DNA of 64,000 nucleotides. Origin: Liolophura sinensis (Eukaryota; Mollusca; Polyplacophora; Chitonida; Chitonidae). A program made the position numbers and the translations under genes. This document shows, piece after piece, positions 1 to 10,535 of this stretch (its first letter is position 1; the number at the start of each line of letters is the position of its first letter). Below the pieces are notes generated by a model. It did not search any database and was not told where the DNA came from. It worked only from the letters and a program-made list of their open reading frames with translations. Location of the stretch: contig NC_088297.1 in assembly GCF_032854445.1 (NCBI RefSeq), forward strand, positions 14,065,335 to 14,129,334, read 5' to 3'.

Positions 1-519
1 TGTAAACCCTACAATTGAATTTTAAATGGCCTGTAAAAGAACATAACGCTACTTGCACAAGGAAATTGTAATGTGATTCATAGTACGCTAAATAAGAGTC
101 GTACTTGAATGCGGCCTATATAAATGGGAAATGTACCAGTCAGTAACGGTTTCTTGTCATCAACTTAAAAAGAGTTCTAAATTATAATGATTTCACATCT
201 AACAAAATGTCAGAAAAAAGTCCACATCTTTGCAAACCGAGTCGAAAATCGGTACCCATCAGAGTACTTGTACTTAACGTTAATTTTGAGGCGAATGTAA
301 ATACTTAAAAAAGGAGTCGACCCGATTGTAATTTTTGATTGTGACCTACTGTGTCGATTGTAAGTTAAGTCTACCATCATGAACTGGGCTATCTTCAATC
401 AACTTAAGCTAACGATACCTTTGTGCAAGCATCCCTTATTTCGATCCTGCAATGTAGCTTTTTATCCCGGCACAAATCGTGACTTCGCATGAGGGACAGT
501 TTTAAATTTGACAATATAT

Positions 520-760
520 ATACTTGGACAGCAATATAACGAAGGGTCCTGCATATGGCGTGTACATATTTCGCCTTGTTGTTAGATCTTGCGTGTTGTG
601 GGACGATTTCAGTCAACGTCATAAGTTACTACTGCTAAAAGTAATGTCAAGGTTATTCGATCCAACGACTTTTCTCCAAGTTTACAATGAGTATAATTCT
701 CTTGTAAGTAAAATTGGACAGAGCGTACAGAATGTCTGGTGCTCTGCTTCATGATTGTGT
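520..760 (+). pseudogene. Reverse-transcriptase retroelement relic, C-terminal part
   Basis: The plus strand reads a fragment with LDSNITKGPAYGVYIF, then a basic stretch, ending at a stop near 754. The same motif (LDSNIPKACTYGVYTS) follows a YIDD reverse-transcriptase motif at 8.6-8.9 kb in this window, so this is the tail of the same element family. No catalytic domain remains here. The family is a retroelement whose exact class I cannot name. Sequence after the stop (about 760-1080) also matches 9.0-9.36 kb, so the element 3' end is included. Confidence 0.6.
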
Positions 761-919
761 CTAATTCCGCTTAACCCAGGAATAGGGCCTGTATATTCTT
801 CGCGTTGAATTAGATCGCCACGTCGGATATATGAACAACTGCAATTAAAGTGCAACTGTGTTATATATTTTGTTATCGACAACTGATTTTCTAGCATGGT
901 AAACAATTTCAATACTGTT

Positions 920-1138
920 TTCACTCAGTCGCCTAGAACATACCTTGCGTCTTTCCAACATCACTGAAAACTGCTGACTATTTCTCTTTCCATGATTCCG
1001 TCGTATGTTCGTATTTTATATACGTTCTGAGTTCTTTGGTGGTTTGTGTTATACGTCGTTTTGGAAACTGGCCTTGCGATTATTGATCTGGAACGTTCCT
1101 ATTGGTTGACGGCTGGTATACGAATATTTGTTTCAACG
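920..1138 (+). repeat. Left arm of a 0.2-kb inverted repeat (retroelement terminus)
   Basis: About 215 bp that reappears in reverse complement at 1738-1957. Shared pieces include CACTCAGTCGCCT, ACATACCTTGCGTCTTTCC and TTTGGTGGTTTGT. The arm directly follows the reverse-transcriptase relic, and a diverged third copy follows the second relic at 9181-9360. It is therefore part of the element terminus. A shorter direct echo of its first part lies at 1165-1230. Confidence 0.75.
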
Positions 1139-1737
1139 CATTGATTTACAACTTTATCAACAACTAATAAACTAGCTTGGTACACGATTTGGGTGCTAAT
1201 TTCATTCGCCTAGAACATCTTTTGCGTTCAAATTCGCCTCCCTCCTCTTCACCCACCTTGTGCCCCAAAAAGTAAGCGTTATTTCGAAAATCATAATAAG
1301 TATTAATTTATACAAATACCAAAATAATCATTAAATATAGCTGTTATTTCTGATTGATGACTGCTATACGAACGCCTAGATTATAAACATTTAAATATTT
1401 TAATACAATTCATGGCGTTTGATCAAATAATCCCGATATACTATCTTTCGGTGACAATAACATGTGTTATCGATTATAATGAAGGACATTTTGGTGTATT
1501 GCTATCCTGTCTATATCCTAGCTCTATGTATAGTTATAATGCGTAACATCAGAATTGCAGCAATCTCGCTCGTTGTAAAGGCGTTGTAGCCAAAGGCAGT
1601 CGTGGAGGTGATGAGACGGGTGGCGTGACATCACATTGGTACGAGACAAGTAGTCACTAGTGCCGCCACAAAGGTCCAACGAACAGTCCAAGTAAGGGAA
1701 GACCCCCACTCGTCAATCAGCTAGAAATGTATGCGTC

Positions 1738-1957
1738 TAACAAACATTTGTATGTCAACAGTTAACCAGTATGGACGATCCAGGTCAATAATCGCAAGGC
1801 CATTTCCAAAAACGACCTATAATACAAACCACCAAAGATCTAAGAAAGTATATAAAGTACGAAAATAGGACGCACTCATACGAAGAGAAGCAGTCAACAG
1901 TTTTCAATGGTGTTGGAAAGACGCAAGGTATGTTCCAGGCGACTGAGTGAAATCAAA
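1738..1957 (-). repeat. Right arm of the 0.2-kb inverted repeat
   Basis: Reverse complement of the 920-1138 arm, with small mismatches. The 600 bp between the arms (1140-1737) shows no recognisable gene. Inverted terminal repeats next to a reverse-transcriptase relic fit a Penelope-like or DIRS-like architecture, which I could not resolve. Confidence 0.75.
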
Positions 1958-2039
1958 TACCCAACAATTTAATAAATCTGTGAGCTCGCTGAACACGTAT
2001 TGCTTGTTGCAATAAGAAGTGTGTCAACAAGCCCCCATC

Positions 2040-2800
2040 AGTTATCCAGTATACCATCCAGTCAGAGTATCAATCAATTAGTCAGTGAATACATGAACAT
2101 GTCCTTAAGCCAGCTCAGAGGTTGAAAATCTCTCTACCTCGATGGTCAGTTAACTATATCTATCAACTGTCACCCTGGATACCAAAGCTGGTAACCAGCT
2201 TGACCCCACTGGTCAAGAGTTCTACAGTGTCAGCCATCCAGGGACTGGTTCCATAAAGCTTGCTTAGTGTTATCTCTATATTTCATAGCGGTCCATTTCG
2301 TTTAGAGAGTCATTTAATTTAATCAGACTGTCAAACAGCCCACCATTTGACCAGACTTTCAACCAACTCCCTGTCAACCAGTCCGCCCTTTGATCAGCTC
2401 GCCAACCAGCCAACTATTTGTTCAGTCTATCAACCAGTCTATCAATTGATAGTTCTGTCCACCAGTTCACTATTTGATCAGTCCCTCAATTAACTGGCCA
2501 TTTAATCAGATTGTCAAACATCCCGCCATTTGACCAACCAGTCTACCTATGGATCAGCCAGCAAGCCAATAAACTAGGTAACCAGTCTAGTAGCTAACAA
2601 ATCAAACAAACCAGCCTTCTAGCTAACAAATCAAACAAACCAGCCTTCTAGCTAACAAGTCAAACAAACCAGCCCACTGGCTAACAAGTCAAACAAACCA
2701 GCCCACTGGCAAACAAATCGGACAAACTTGCCCACCAGTTAACAGCTCAAACAAACCACCCCAGTAGCAAACCAATCCCTTAACAAGTCAACCAGTTCAG
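2040..2800. repeat. 28-bp minisatellite array, copy 1
   Basis: Degenerate tandem repeat with a 28-bp unit, usually containing a CAACCAGTC-like and a CATTTGATCAG-like segment. A cleaner sub-array at about 2590-2760 (unit with ACCAGCCCACTGGC and AACAAGTC) is also 28 bp. Its edges are fuzzy, and 2040-2330 is only weakly repetitive. It lies just downstream, on the minus strand, of a terminal-exon copy at 3014-3165, the same arrangement as at 4.1-5.9 kb. Confidence 0.8.
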
Positions 2801-2832
2801 TATCTAGTAAAATTAGCAATGCAGCGATAATA

Positions 2833-2838
2833 TTTATT
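2833..2838 (-). promoter_or_regulatory. Candidate poly(A) signal AATAAA for terminal-exon copy 2
   Basis: AATAAA on the minus strand, about 176 bp downstream of the stop codon of the exon copy at 3014-3165. Its position matches the signal downstream of the other copy. Confidence 0.4.
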
Positions 2839-3013
2839 AAAACACTCCCTTTAAGAACAGGAACAGATCAAAATTTTTATACACCTCTTGACTGTATGTA
2901 CTGATAAGTTTTGTCAGTCACTTTCTTTTATTACAATTCATTTTCCTCTCATATGAGTCGCAATCATTCGGATGACTTCACGCTGTCTTCTGTGGAGAAG
3001 TCATTGGGTTGGC

Positions 3014-3165
3014 TCAAGCCTCGAGAGCTGTCCTATAACTACACATGGTCTTGTATCTGGTCAGCGTCGTCCCCTCCACAGGACAATTCACCGTTGAAAA
3101 CCTCCTCAGATAACGCATATCTCCGAAGTTCTGAGTCATTACGACACGCGGATGAGGGCAAGTAA
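3014..3165 (-). pseudogene. Second copy of the terminal coding exon (alternative or relic)
   Basis: Minus-strand reading: acceptor GATCTCAG at 3166-3173, then an open phase-1 frame of 49 codons to a TGA at 3014-3016. It is clearly homologous to the exon at 5676-5851: both share NFGDM, then Y and R, a CP pair, TLTRYK and MC. It stops earlier than that copy and has lost one cysteine (MRY for MCY). It may be an alternative last exon or a non-functional duplicate. An intact acceptor and a downstream poly(A) signal keep it plausible as a real exon. Confidence 0.45.
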
Positions 3166-4084
3166 CTGAGATCTATCCTCAGTATAGCGACGAATGTCAT
3201 ATATGGCATTGTCAGAAACAGAGGTTCAGCCGTCAGCAGTTTAGGTAACTAGTGCCGTCCTTCGACAAAACATGTTTAACTCCATCCAATATGCTACTGT
3301 TTTTTTTTTTTAATAATGATGAGATCACTCGATGTAATGAGTTCTTGCCGTGAAAACTGAGCTTAAGCAGTTTAACATTATGAATTAGAAAAAGTGCTCT
3401 AATTGCATTTTCTGCACACGAAAATCGATTTCCAAAACATCTTTGTGTACCACTTGTGTTGTTACTTGTCACTGGGGCAGTTCTGGTAGCGAGTATGAGT
3501 GATTTTACAGAGAACTGAATATAGGCTACTGGCTACAAGAAATAGAATATGATTCCTGGTATGACAAATGCTAGTTGGCTTCCCTTGCATGGAAGACAAA
3601 CGTCAGGTCTAATGATCGACGTATAAACGCAAGAAGACATATAATGATGAACTGAACGAAATCGGCTAAAACCGGAGTTTGTCAACTTAGGCTAACGATT
3701 CAAATCGCATATTGAATAAGAAACTTGTTTATTTTCCGTAGGTCAATGTTTGTGCCGCCTTGGTAATAACAAACGATAGACGACGTTGCATGGCCGTTAC
3801 GTTCATCAACAATCAAATAAATAATCACCATACCAATATCTGGACCTACAAATCACTTAATCTTTGAACTGAGTAAAGCAACCACGACGATCACATTATT
3901 ATCCTGTAAAGTCCATACGAGGTATTGCCACAAGCAAATAACAGCAAAGCAAATTAGCCTTCAAGTTAATTCTTTGTCACGCCCTCTACCTAACCGACTT
4001 ATCATTCTCAACCAATACACAAACTTATCGGCCATCACACCATTTAAACAATATGTCAAGAAGATAATTAATATGTGGACTATC
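3166..4084. other. Non-coding stretch with intron-like sequence
   Basis: No credible gene. A run of Ts lies at 3300-3312. Pieces at 3205-3245 and 3480-3520 resemble intron sequence at 59.39-59.65 kb and 12.38-12.43 kb (shared GTCAGAAACAG, CAGTTTAGGT and GAGTGA motifs). This suggests that the same duplicated locus extends this far. Confidence 0.4.
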
Positions 4085-5445
4085 CCACTAATCAATTAAT
4101 CTGTCAACCAGTTAATTAGTCTGTCAAACCCTCTACCATTTCATTAATCTGTCAACCATTCCACGGAATAATTAATCTGTCAAACATCCCATCCATTAAG
4201 AAATCTGTCAGCCAGCCAACATTCGATAAGTCTCTCAACCAGTTCAATCTGTCTACCAGCTCACTACTTAATCAGCCTGTCAACCAACCCACCATTTGAT
4301 CAGCGTCTTAACCAGCCCATCAGTTGATGAACCTGTCAAACACCATTTGGTCAGCCTGTCATCAAGCTTAACATTTGAACAGTGTTAACGAGCCCACCCT
4401 TTGTCTGTCCACTAGTCAACCAGTTGATCAGCCTGTCAACCAATCCCCCCCCCCCATTTAATCATTCTGTCAACTAGTCGACCATGTAATCAGGCTGTCA
4501 AACAACCCACCAAGTGGACAGCCTGTTAACTAGTCCACCAAGAGAGCAGTCTGTCAACCAACTTACCATTTGATCAGTGTTAACCAGTCCACCATTTCAC
4601 CAGTTTGTCAACCAGTCCACCCTTTGATCATTCTGTCAACCAGCCAACTATCTGTTCATTTTATCCACCAATCCACCAATTGAAAGTCCTGTCTATCACT
4701 CTACTATTTGATCAGTCCCTCAAACAACCCGTCATTTCATCATTCTGTCAACGAGGACATCATTTTACCAGTTTGTCAGACAGCCCACCTATTGACCAGC
4801 CAGCCCGCAAATTAATCCTTCTGCCAACCGGTCCACCAACTGATTCCCCTCTCAACCAGCCAACTATTTGATCAGTCTGTCTACCAGTCCACCATTTGTT
4901 CCACCTGTTCTCCAGTCCACAACTTGATCTGTCTGTCTACCAGTCCACCATTTGTTCCACCTGTTCTCCAGTCCACCACTTGATCTGTCTGTCTACCAGT
5001 CCACCATTTGTTTAGCATGTCAACCAGTCCACCAAATGATCCACCTGCCAACCAGCCAACTATTTGATCAGTCTATCAGTCCACCATTCCATCTGTCTGT
5101 CTACCAGTCCACCATTTGATCTGTTTGTCTACCAGTCCACCATTTGATCAGACTGTCAACCAGCCAACTATTCGATCAGTCTATTAACTAGTCCACCATT
5201 TGATCGGCTTGTCAATCCGTCAGCAATGTGATAAAACGGACAGCCAGTCCACCATTTGATCAGTCTGTCAACTAGTCCACAATTTCATCAGTCTGACAGC
5301 GAGCCCACCGTCAGCCAAACAGTTAATTAATAAATCAGTTTGTAAACCAGTTAAATAATCTGTCAACCAGCTAACTGGTTAACAATTCTGTCAGCCAGAC
5401 CACCAGTTACCTAAGCTGTCAACAAACAAACAAATTCACTAACCA
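4085..5445. repeat. 28-bp minisatellite array, copy 2
   Basis: About 1.3 kb of imperfect 28-bp units built around AACCAGTCCACCATTTGATC. Near 4880-5010 two adjacent variants alternate as a higher-order unit of about 56 bp (CATTTGTTCCACCTG and ACTTGATCTGTCTG types). A short poly-C run lies near 4447. Open frames inside it are by-products of the repeat. Confidence 0.9.
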
Positions 5446-5520
5446 GTAATAAAGCCAGGGAGTTAATTAATTAAACAGCCGTTCACAAAACAAAAAATAG
5501 TTCAGTTTTTTGTATATCTG

Positions 5521-5526
5521 TTTATT
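5521..5526 (-). promoter_or_regulatory. Candidate poly(A) signal AATAAA for the last exon
   Basis: AATAAA on the minus strand, 150 bp after the TAG stop of the exon at 5676-5851. This fits a short 3' UTR ending just before the minisatellite. Confidence 0.5.
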
Positions 5527-5675
5527 GTTTTACTGTACAAATATATTTTGACAACTATTTCAACTACATGTATTACTTTGTACCTTCTTTCTTTTACTGT
5601 ACATGTTGGTACCGGTCGGTATTAAGCTCTTAAGTGTTGCCGCCCAGAAAAGTGTCGATGGCTGCACACTGTCTG

Positions 5676-5851
5676 CTATGGACAAACCACTGGGTCCGCT
5701 GATGCCTGGACAGGGGTCTTATGACCACACATGACCTTGTACCTGGTCAGCGTCCCACCCCTCGCGGGGCAGTCCAGCGATGAAACATCCCTCATGTAAC
5801 ACATATCCCCGAAGTTCCGTGCAGTTATGAAACCCGAGTACGAGCAAACGA
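5676..5851 (-). CDS. E41: candidate terminal exon, Cys-rich tail
   Basis: Minus strand: acceptor GATCTCAG at 5852-5859, then a phase-1 open frame of 57 codons ending in TAG (5676-5678). The product starts near VCSYSGF and has cysteines in VC, MCY, DCPA, MCG and VCP. It is not the repeated module and I do not recognise the family. The acceptor phase matches every upstream module exon, so it can be spliced to E40 in frame. The stop and a poly(A) signal 150 bp downstream make it the likely 3' end of the gene. A diverged duplicate lies at 3014-3165. Confidence 0.6.
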
Positions 5852-6550
5852 CTGAGATCATACCCTTTCCATAGAGTCGAATGAAGTCACAAAAAGCCGA
5901 ACATCGTATGGTCGCTCCTGGTAAATACAGAGAAAACAGAAAAGAGCATAAGAACTTGTCAGATCAAGTTGACTTATTACAGCAAAAAATATCATTCATT
6001 ATTTATTTCTTTATTTGCTTCTGTGAATGGTATTTAACTGTTTTCTTTCAGATCACGACGGTCAGGTTTATCGGTGAGGGAACCGGAGCGAACCACGAAA
6101 ATTTGACACGTCACTGACAAACCTTTTGATTTGAAAGCTGCATCCAAAAAGGGCGCGGAGTGTTGAAACACGGCGTAAAATTTGTCAAGGGTCATACATT
6201 TGCACCGCACCAATGCTTTAATCGTACGAGTCAGCAAACAAGTTGCCGAGCTGGTCCGTGTTGTATTAAAATATCCATGCACTACCTTATTGCAGCGCAG
6301 CGCCATGTCCAAGGTTTCAGTCATACCTCTTATATCTGTCACAGTTACAGAGGCACCGGAACGATCATTACGTGTTCGTTTTCGCTTTTTACTCCTTTTT
6401 TTTCATGTCATCGCCATGCTAGGGAAGTGTTACCGAATCGAACTCCAACAATGACGCTTACACGCACTACCAATCGGCTACCGCAGTGCCGTTTCCTACT
6501 TTAGCGCTCCTCCTCTCTTTAATAACCATTGGAAGTGCTAAAGAAAACGA
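5852..6550. other. Intron or intergenic sequence, nothing recognised
   Basis: Open frames of 70-114 codons occur on both strands but carry no domain, splice context or counterpart elsewhere in the window. Confidence 0.4.
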
Positions 6551-6782
6551 TTAATTTATTTATTTATTTGATTGGTGTTTTACGCCGTGTTCAAAAGATA
6601 TTTAACTTACACTAGGGAGGCCAACACTATGGTGGAAAAAACTGGGCGGAGCCCAGGGAAACTCAGACCATCCGCAGGCTTATGAGAGACCTTCCCACTT
6701 ACTTAGTGGAAGCTAACATGAGCTGGACGTGAACTCACAGCGATCACATTGGTGAGTCAATGCGCTCGCCCACGTAGGCCCA
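6551..6782 (-). mobile_element. tRNA-derived SINE, degraded
   Basis: Minus-oriented copy. The 3' tail (complement of TTATTTATTTGATTGGTG) is at 6555-6575, the body contains the complement of GGTCTGAGTTTCCC, and the tRNA-like head at 6720-6782 is diverged. The same element occurs at 6.9, 8.2, 10.5, 11.0, 13.9, 14.4 and 63.8 kb. Confidence 0.8.
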
Positions 6783-6877
6783 CAAAATTGTTAACCCGCA
6801 TGAACACCGCGTGCCAGTACAACATCACCGGTACGGTGAGTCCTGACAAACATACTCAACCACATGTATCGAACGGA

Positions 6878-7085
6878 TTTATTCATTTACTAATTGATAT
6901 AACGCTGTTTTATGCTGTACTTAACAATATTTCACCTATACGACGGCGGCCAGCATTATGATTAGAGGAAACCGGGCAGAGCCCGGCGGTATCCCACGGT
7001 GACCTGCATGTTACTGGCAGACGTATGGTCGGACGGGAGGCTAGCATGAACTGGACTTGAACGCATGGATTTATGGGAAATGAAA
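6878..7085 (-). mobile_element. tRNA-derived SINE, truncated at the head
   Basis: Minus-oriented. The body and 3' part are recognisable (CTATACGACGGCGGCCAG and GAGGAAACCGGGCAGAGCC on the plus strand), and the tRNA head ends in unrelated sequence near 7080. It sits 95 bp from another SINE. Confidence 0.75.
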
Positions 7086-7540
7086 CTTTGTTGCTGGAAA
7101 GCATGTAACGCTAATACTGCCATTGGTCGGTTTTCATATACATTTCACGGATGGATTATTAATTATTCTATTCCAAAAAACCCGACAGGTGTACAACTGG
7201 GTCACTAACAACACCACCACCGTTGTGAAAGACCTGATAAGAGACATGGCACCGTTTTGTGTGAATCAAAGTACATGTAGATTAATTCTTTTGCAGATTC
7301 CAAGTTTAAGTTCCTGTAAAATGTTGTGTTCCTGTGAATAAGAGCTGAACAAAAATGGGTGCCGAAATAACAATCCAGAGTCACGAATGCAAAGTTTATC
7401 ACGTTATTACAATTAACTCGATGTCTCTGGATTCAAAGAATTAACCTGTTAAATTTCACAGGATTCTGTTATTTCAGTGATGCTAGGCTGTATGTTGTTA
7501 TTACAGCAGATTATTCTGTTAAATATAACACATATATTCT
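7086..7540. other. Non-coding, nothing recognised
   Basis: AT-rich intron-like sequence between a SINE and exon E40. No gene or repeat supported. Confidence 0.35.
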
Positions 7541-7663
7541 TTTAATTCAGCGTAACCATTATATTAGGCCAACGGGGTATTATGTTGAATGTTTGATTGT
7601 GGACATTATTTGACAAGAATTCTCCTAAATTATCGTCAGTTGTATACATGATGGTCATCTTAC

Positions 7664-7795
7664 CATTGGTCAATTCGTAAATAGTGGGTATCCACTGAGA
7701 AGAGTTCTCGCTGACGTCACAGTGTTCACAGACGTTGTCAGGGTTCACCGTTCCATCCTCGTAGCACACGCCATTAATAGAGCATCTCCCTTGGG
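7664..7795 (-). CDS. E40: Cys-rich module exon, divergent form (44 residues)
   Basis: Acceptor TTGTATTCAG and donor GTAAGA flank a 132-bp phase 1-1 exon. The module reads GRCSINGVCYEDGTVNPDN, then a VCEHC segment and SSQW, giving C-x5-C-x11-C-x2-C. It is the version closest to the short C..INGVCY..G..N....C..C...S..W motif seen in many extracellular multidomain animal proteins (from memory, no named Pfam assigned). It carries a 10-residue extension before the donor. It is the penultimate exon, upstream of E41. Confidence 0.7.
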
Positions 7796-7904
7796 CTGAA
7801 TACAAAGATATCTTGAAATGACTGTCAAAGCGAACACGTTTGTTAAATGAATGAGTAAATGCTTGTGCTCTTAAGTGGCACTTAACAATTTTTCAGTCAT
7901 GTGA

Positions 7905-8060
7905 TCACACGACACCCCACCCAGTCACATTATACTGACACTGGACCAACCAGTTCTGTTTATCAGTGCTGAGTGCCAAAAGAGGCAGCAACTAATACCA
8001 TTTTCTAAAGTATCTGGTATGACCAGAAACGGGTTTGGATGCTTTAATCCCCGAAGTGCC
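7905..8060. repeat. Dispersed repeat fragment (CCCAGTCACATTATACTGAC family)
   Basis: Shares CACCCAGTCACA-TATA-TGACAC, CCAACC-GT-CTGTTT and a final TTGATCCC-like box with 10015-10165. A third fragment (GAGGCAGCAACAAGTACC) is at 62573-62650. Three diverged fragments in one window indicate an old interspersed repeat of unknown class. Confidence 0.55.
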
Positions 8061-8174
8061 CCACGATCGTCTGTAAAGACTTGCATTGATCATCAAACAA
8101 ACGAGTTCTTATTCAGCATGCACCTTCACAGCATTAAGCATATTCTTATCATTGATGTCGACCGTAGATAAAAG

Positions 8175-8436
8175 GTTTTTTTTTTGATTGGTGTTTTACG
8201 CCGTACTCAAGAATATTTCACTTATACGACGGCGGCCAGATATTATGGTGGGTGGAAACTGGGCAGAACGCGGGGGAAACCCACGACCATCCGCAGGTAG
8301 CTGACAGACCTTCCCACATACGGCCGGAGAGAAAGCCAGCATGAGCTGGACTTGAACTCACAGCGACCGCATTTGTGAGAGGCTCCTGGGTCAATACGCT
8401 GCGCTAGCGCGCTGACCAACTGAGCCACGGAGGCCC
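8175..8436 (-). mobile_element. Full-length tRNA-derived SINE
   Basis: Minus strand, from a tRNA-like head with an A box (GTGGCTCAGTTGG) and a B box (GAGTTCAAGTCC) to a tail ending in a poly(A) run (T-run 8175-8184 on the plus strand). Flanked by a 12-bp target-site duplication with one mismatch: CGTAGATAAAAG at 8163-8174 and CGTAGAGAAAAG at 8437-8448. Confidence 0.92.
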
Positions 8437-8589
8437 CGTAGAGAAAAGACGATATTATTACGTGATAACCTCAACTACCTTCTACAATAGCATATAAATA
8501 AATTTCAAAGTAACGAAGACTTACTATGCCTGTTCTCACATGAATACGACTATATGCAGAAACTATTAGGGAGTAATCTTCCAATCTTT

Positions 8590-9360
8590 CTCATTCACTA
8601 AACGGTATATTGATGATCTGCTGACTATAAACAATCCATATATAGCAAAGGTCGTGGAAGATATTTAACCACCTTCGCTTCAGACTCTTCAGATGGCACA
8701 TCTTATCTGGGCCTATATTTGCATAAAGACCAAAACAGTTTCCTCTCTCGCAAACTGTGTGAGAAGAGGGATGGTTTCAGTTTTGACATTGTAAATTGTC
8801 CTTACTTGGACAGCAATATACCGAAGGCGTGTACATATGGCGTGTACACATCTCACCTTCTTGCATTTGTTAGATTTACAATGTCAATCAACGTTACAAG
8901 TTATTACTGCAAAAACTAGTCTGTCAAAGTTATTCCATCAAACACCGTCACTCCAAGTTTCTTAAGTTTACACTGAGTATAATTCTCTTGTAAGTAAATA
9001 TGGACAGCGCGTTCGGAGTCTCTGGCGTTCTGCTTCATGATTGTGTCTAATTCCGCTTAACCCGGAGCTAGGAACCATATATTCATCGTGTCGAATTAGA
9101 TCGCCACATTGGATATATGCACTGCTGTAAATTATCAAAACGCAGCTGAGATACATATTTTGTTATCGACCATTGATATTCTAGCATGGTCCGCGGTTTG
9201 AGTGCTGATTTCGCTCAGTGACCTAGAGCATAGTTTCCTACATCACAGAAAGCCGTTGACCGCTTCTCTTTGTGTGATTCCGTCCTGTTTTCGTACTTTG
9301 TATACTTTTTTAGTTCTTTGGTTCTTTTGTGTTAAATGCCGCTGGGAATTGCCCTTGATG
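8590..9360 (+). pseudogene. Reverse-transcriptase retroelement relic with YIDD motif
   Basis: A plus-strand reading shows KRYIDDLLTINNPYI (reverse-transcriptase motif C, catalytic DD), then after a stop and frameshift SYLGLYLHKDQN, FDIVNCPYLDSNIP and YGVYTSHLL. A terminal segment at 9040-9360 matches the one at 780-1080. Upstream catalytic motifs are missing, so the copy is 5'-truncated and dead. I know this architecture from unclassified invertebrate reverse-transcriptase proteins, and the class is uncertain. Confidence 0.7.
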
Positions 9361-9396
9361 TCATGATGTTCCCAACAAAAGTCACTTTAAATGTGC

Positions 9397-9540
9397 ATAT
9401 ATTATATTATATTATATTATATTATATTATATTATATTATATTATATTATATTATATTATATTATATTATATTATATTATATTATATTTATTATATTATA
9501 TTATATTATATTATATTATATTATATTATATTATATTATA
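9397..9540. repeat. Pentanucleotide microsatellite (TTATA)n
   Basis: About 28 copies of TTATA with a single interruption near 9487. Apparent open frames of YYIIL repeats are artefacts of the 5-bp unit. Confidence 0.98.
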
Positions 9541-10014
9541 TCAATCCATTTGATTGTTATTTTTACCCTTTCATTTCCTCACCAACCTACTCAACATTAT
9601 TATTTATACACCACCCATGTCATTTGCGTATACATGATCACAGGAATCTGGGCACGCTTTCTCTAAACCAAAACTAATGTTCAGCAAAGTACTGAAGTCC
9701 GTAACTTTTTGCTTAATTCCAAAATGGATTGTTTGCTGAGATGACTTAGGACAAACACTTCACACAAGTATGGTTTTATGTCATTTAGGCAAAACACTTT
9801 CACTTGAGCAAGAGAACTTAAGAAGTTTCCAGAAACCTAACCCAGAACACTATGTAATGTAACACTGACAAAAACCAGCATTTGTAACAATGTTTAAGTC
9901 TTATGACGAGGAGGAATCATTAGGTATGCGTGCTAATATTGTGTCTTGTGGCAAGGTGAGTCCATGCTGCCAAAATGCTGCCGCAATGCACTGACGTACA
10001 AAGACACCATACAT
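9541..10014. other. Non-coding, nothing recognised
   Basis: AT-rich sequence after the microsatellite, without splice-framed open frames or repeats I can place. Confidence 0.35.
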
Positions 10015-10165
10015 GATACCGAGCCACCCAGTCACACTATATTGACACCGAGCCAACCGGTCCTGTTTCTTTGCTCTAGCATCTCTGTCCTATGCACCAA
10101 AGCAGCACGTGTCATTTAGTAAAGCCTATGTTTGATCCCAGGATTCCCGACTTCGAGACGGTGGC
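10015..10165. repeat. Dispersed repeat fragment, second copy
   Basis: Same family as 7905-8060. It begins with ACCCAGTCACACTATATTGA and ends in the TTTGATCCCAGGATTCCCGA region. It abuts exon E39 by 80 bp. Confidence 0.55.
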
Positions 10166-10244
10166 TCTAAGCATTGAGCAAATTCGTACCGAAACGCTAA
10201 AGCATAGCTCAGAAACAGGTTATGAGAATTATTGGAGTGCTTAC

Positions 10245-10355
10245 TGTTGAGAGTGAAGCTTGTCGTACTGCTTCCACTGATGCATTGTTTACAGTTGTCA
10301 TTTGGATCCTCGGCTCCTTCGCCATAACAGTTGTTATTCACAACGCAATTATTCT
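10245..10355 (-). CDS. E39: Cys-rich module exon (37 residues)
   Basis: A 111-bp phase 1-1 exon between acceptor ACTTTTCAG and donor GTAAGC. It reads NNCVVNNNCYGEGAEDPND, then NCKQC and STTSFTLN. All four cysteines are in the standard spacing. It combines the VVNN start of the B-type exon E1 with the second cysteine of type A, so it looks like an intermediate or ancestral form. Confidence 0.72.
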
Positions 10356-10535
10356 CTGAAAAGTGAAAGTATTAGCCGAAAAAGTTACAAATATGGATAC
10401 AGTGAGTGTTTTGAATAGGTTTAGCTAAAAAAAAATTAAAACACAGAATGAGCCAACCCAAGGAGTTAGCGACTAGTCGCACATACCAGAAATTATAACG
10501 ACTTGACAGTTTAGTGTAGCCATTATTTAATCAGA

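Noticed and set aside
4605-4871. 88-codon plus-strand frame rich in Pro, Ser and Thr
   Set aside because: Read-through of the 28-bp minisatellite, with no start context or homologue in the second array.
6034-6504. Overlapping 90-114-codon frames on both strands
   Set aside because: No domain, no splice context and no similarity to other parts of the locus.
9336-9677. Open frames of YYIIL repeats
   Set aside because: Translation of a pentanucleotide microsatellite.
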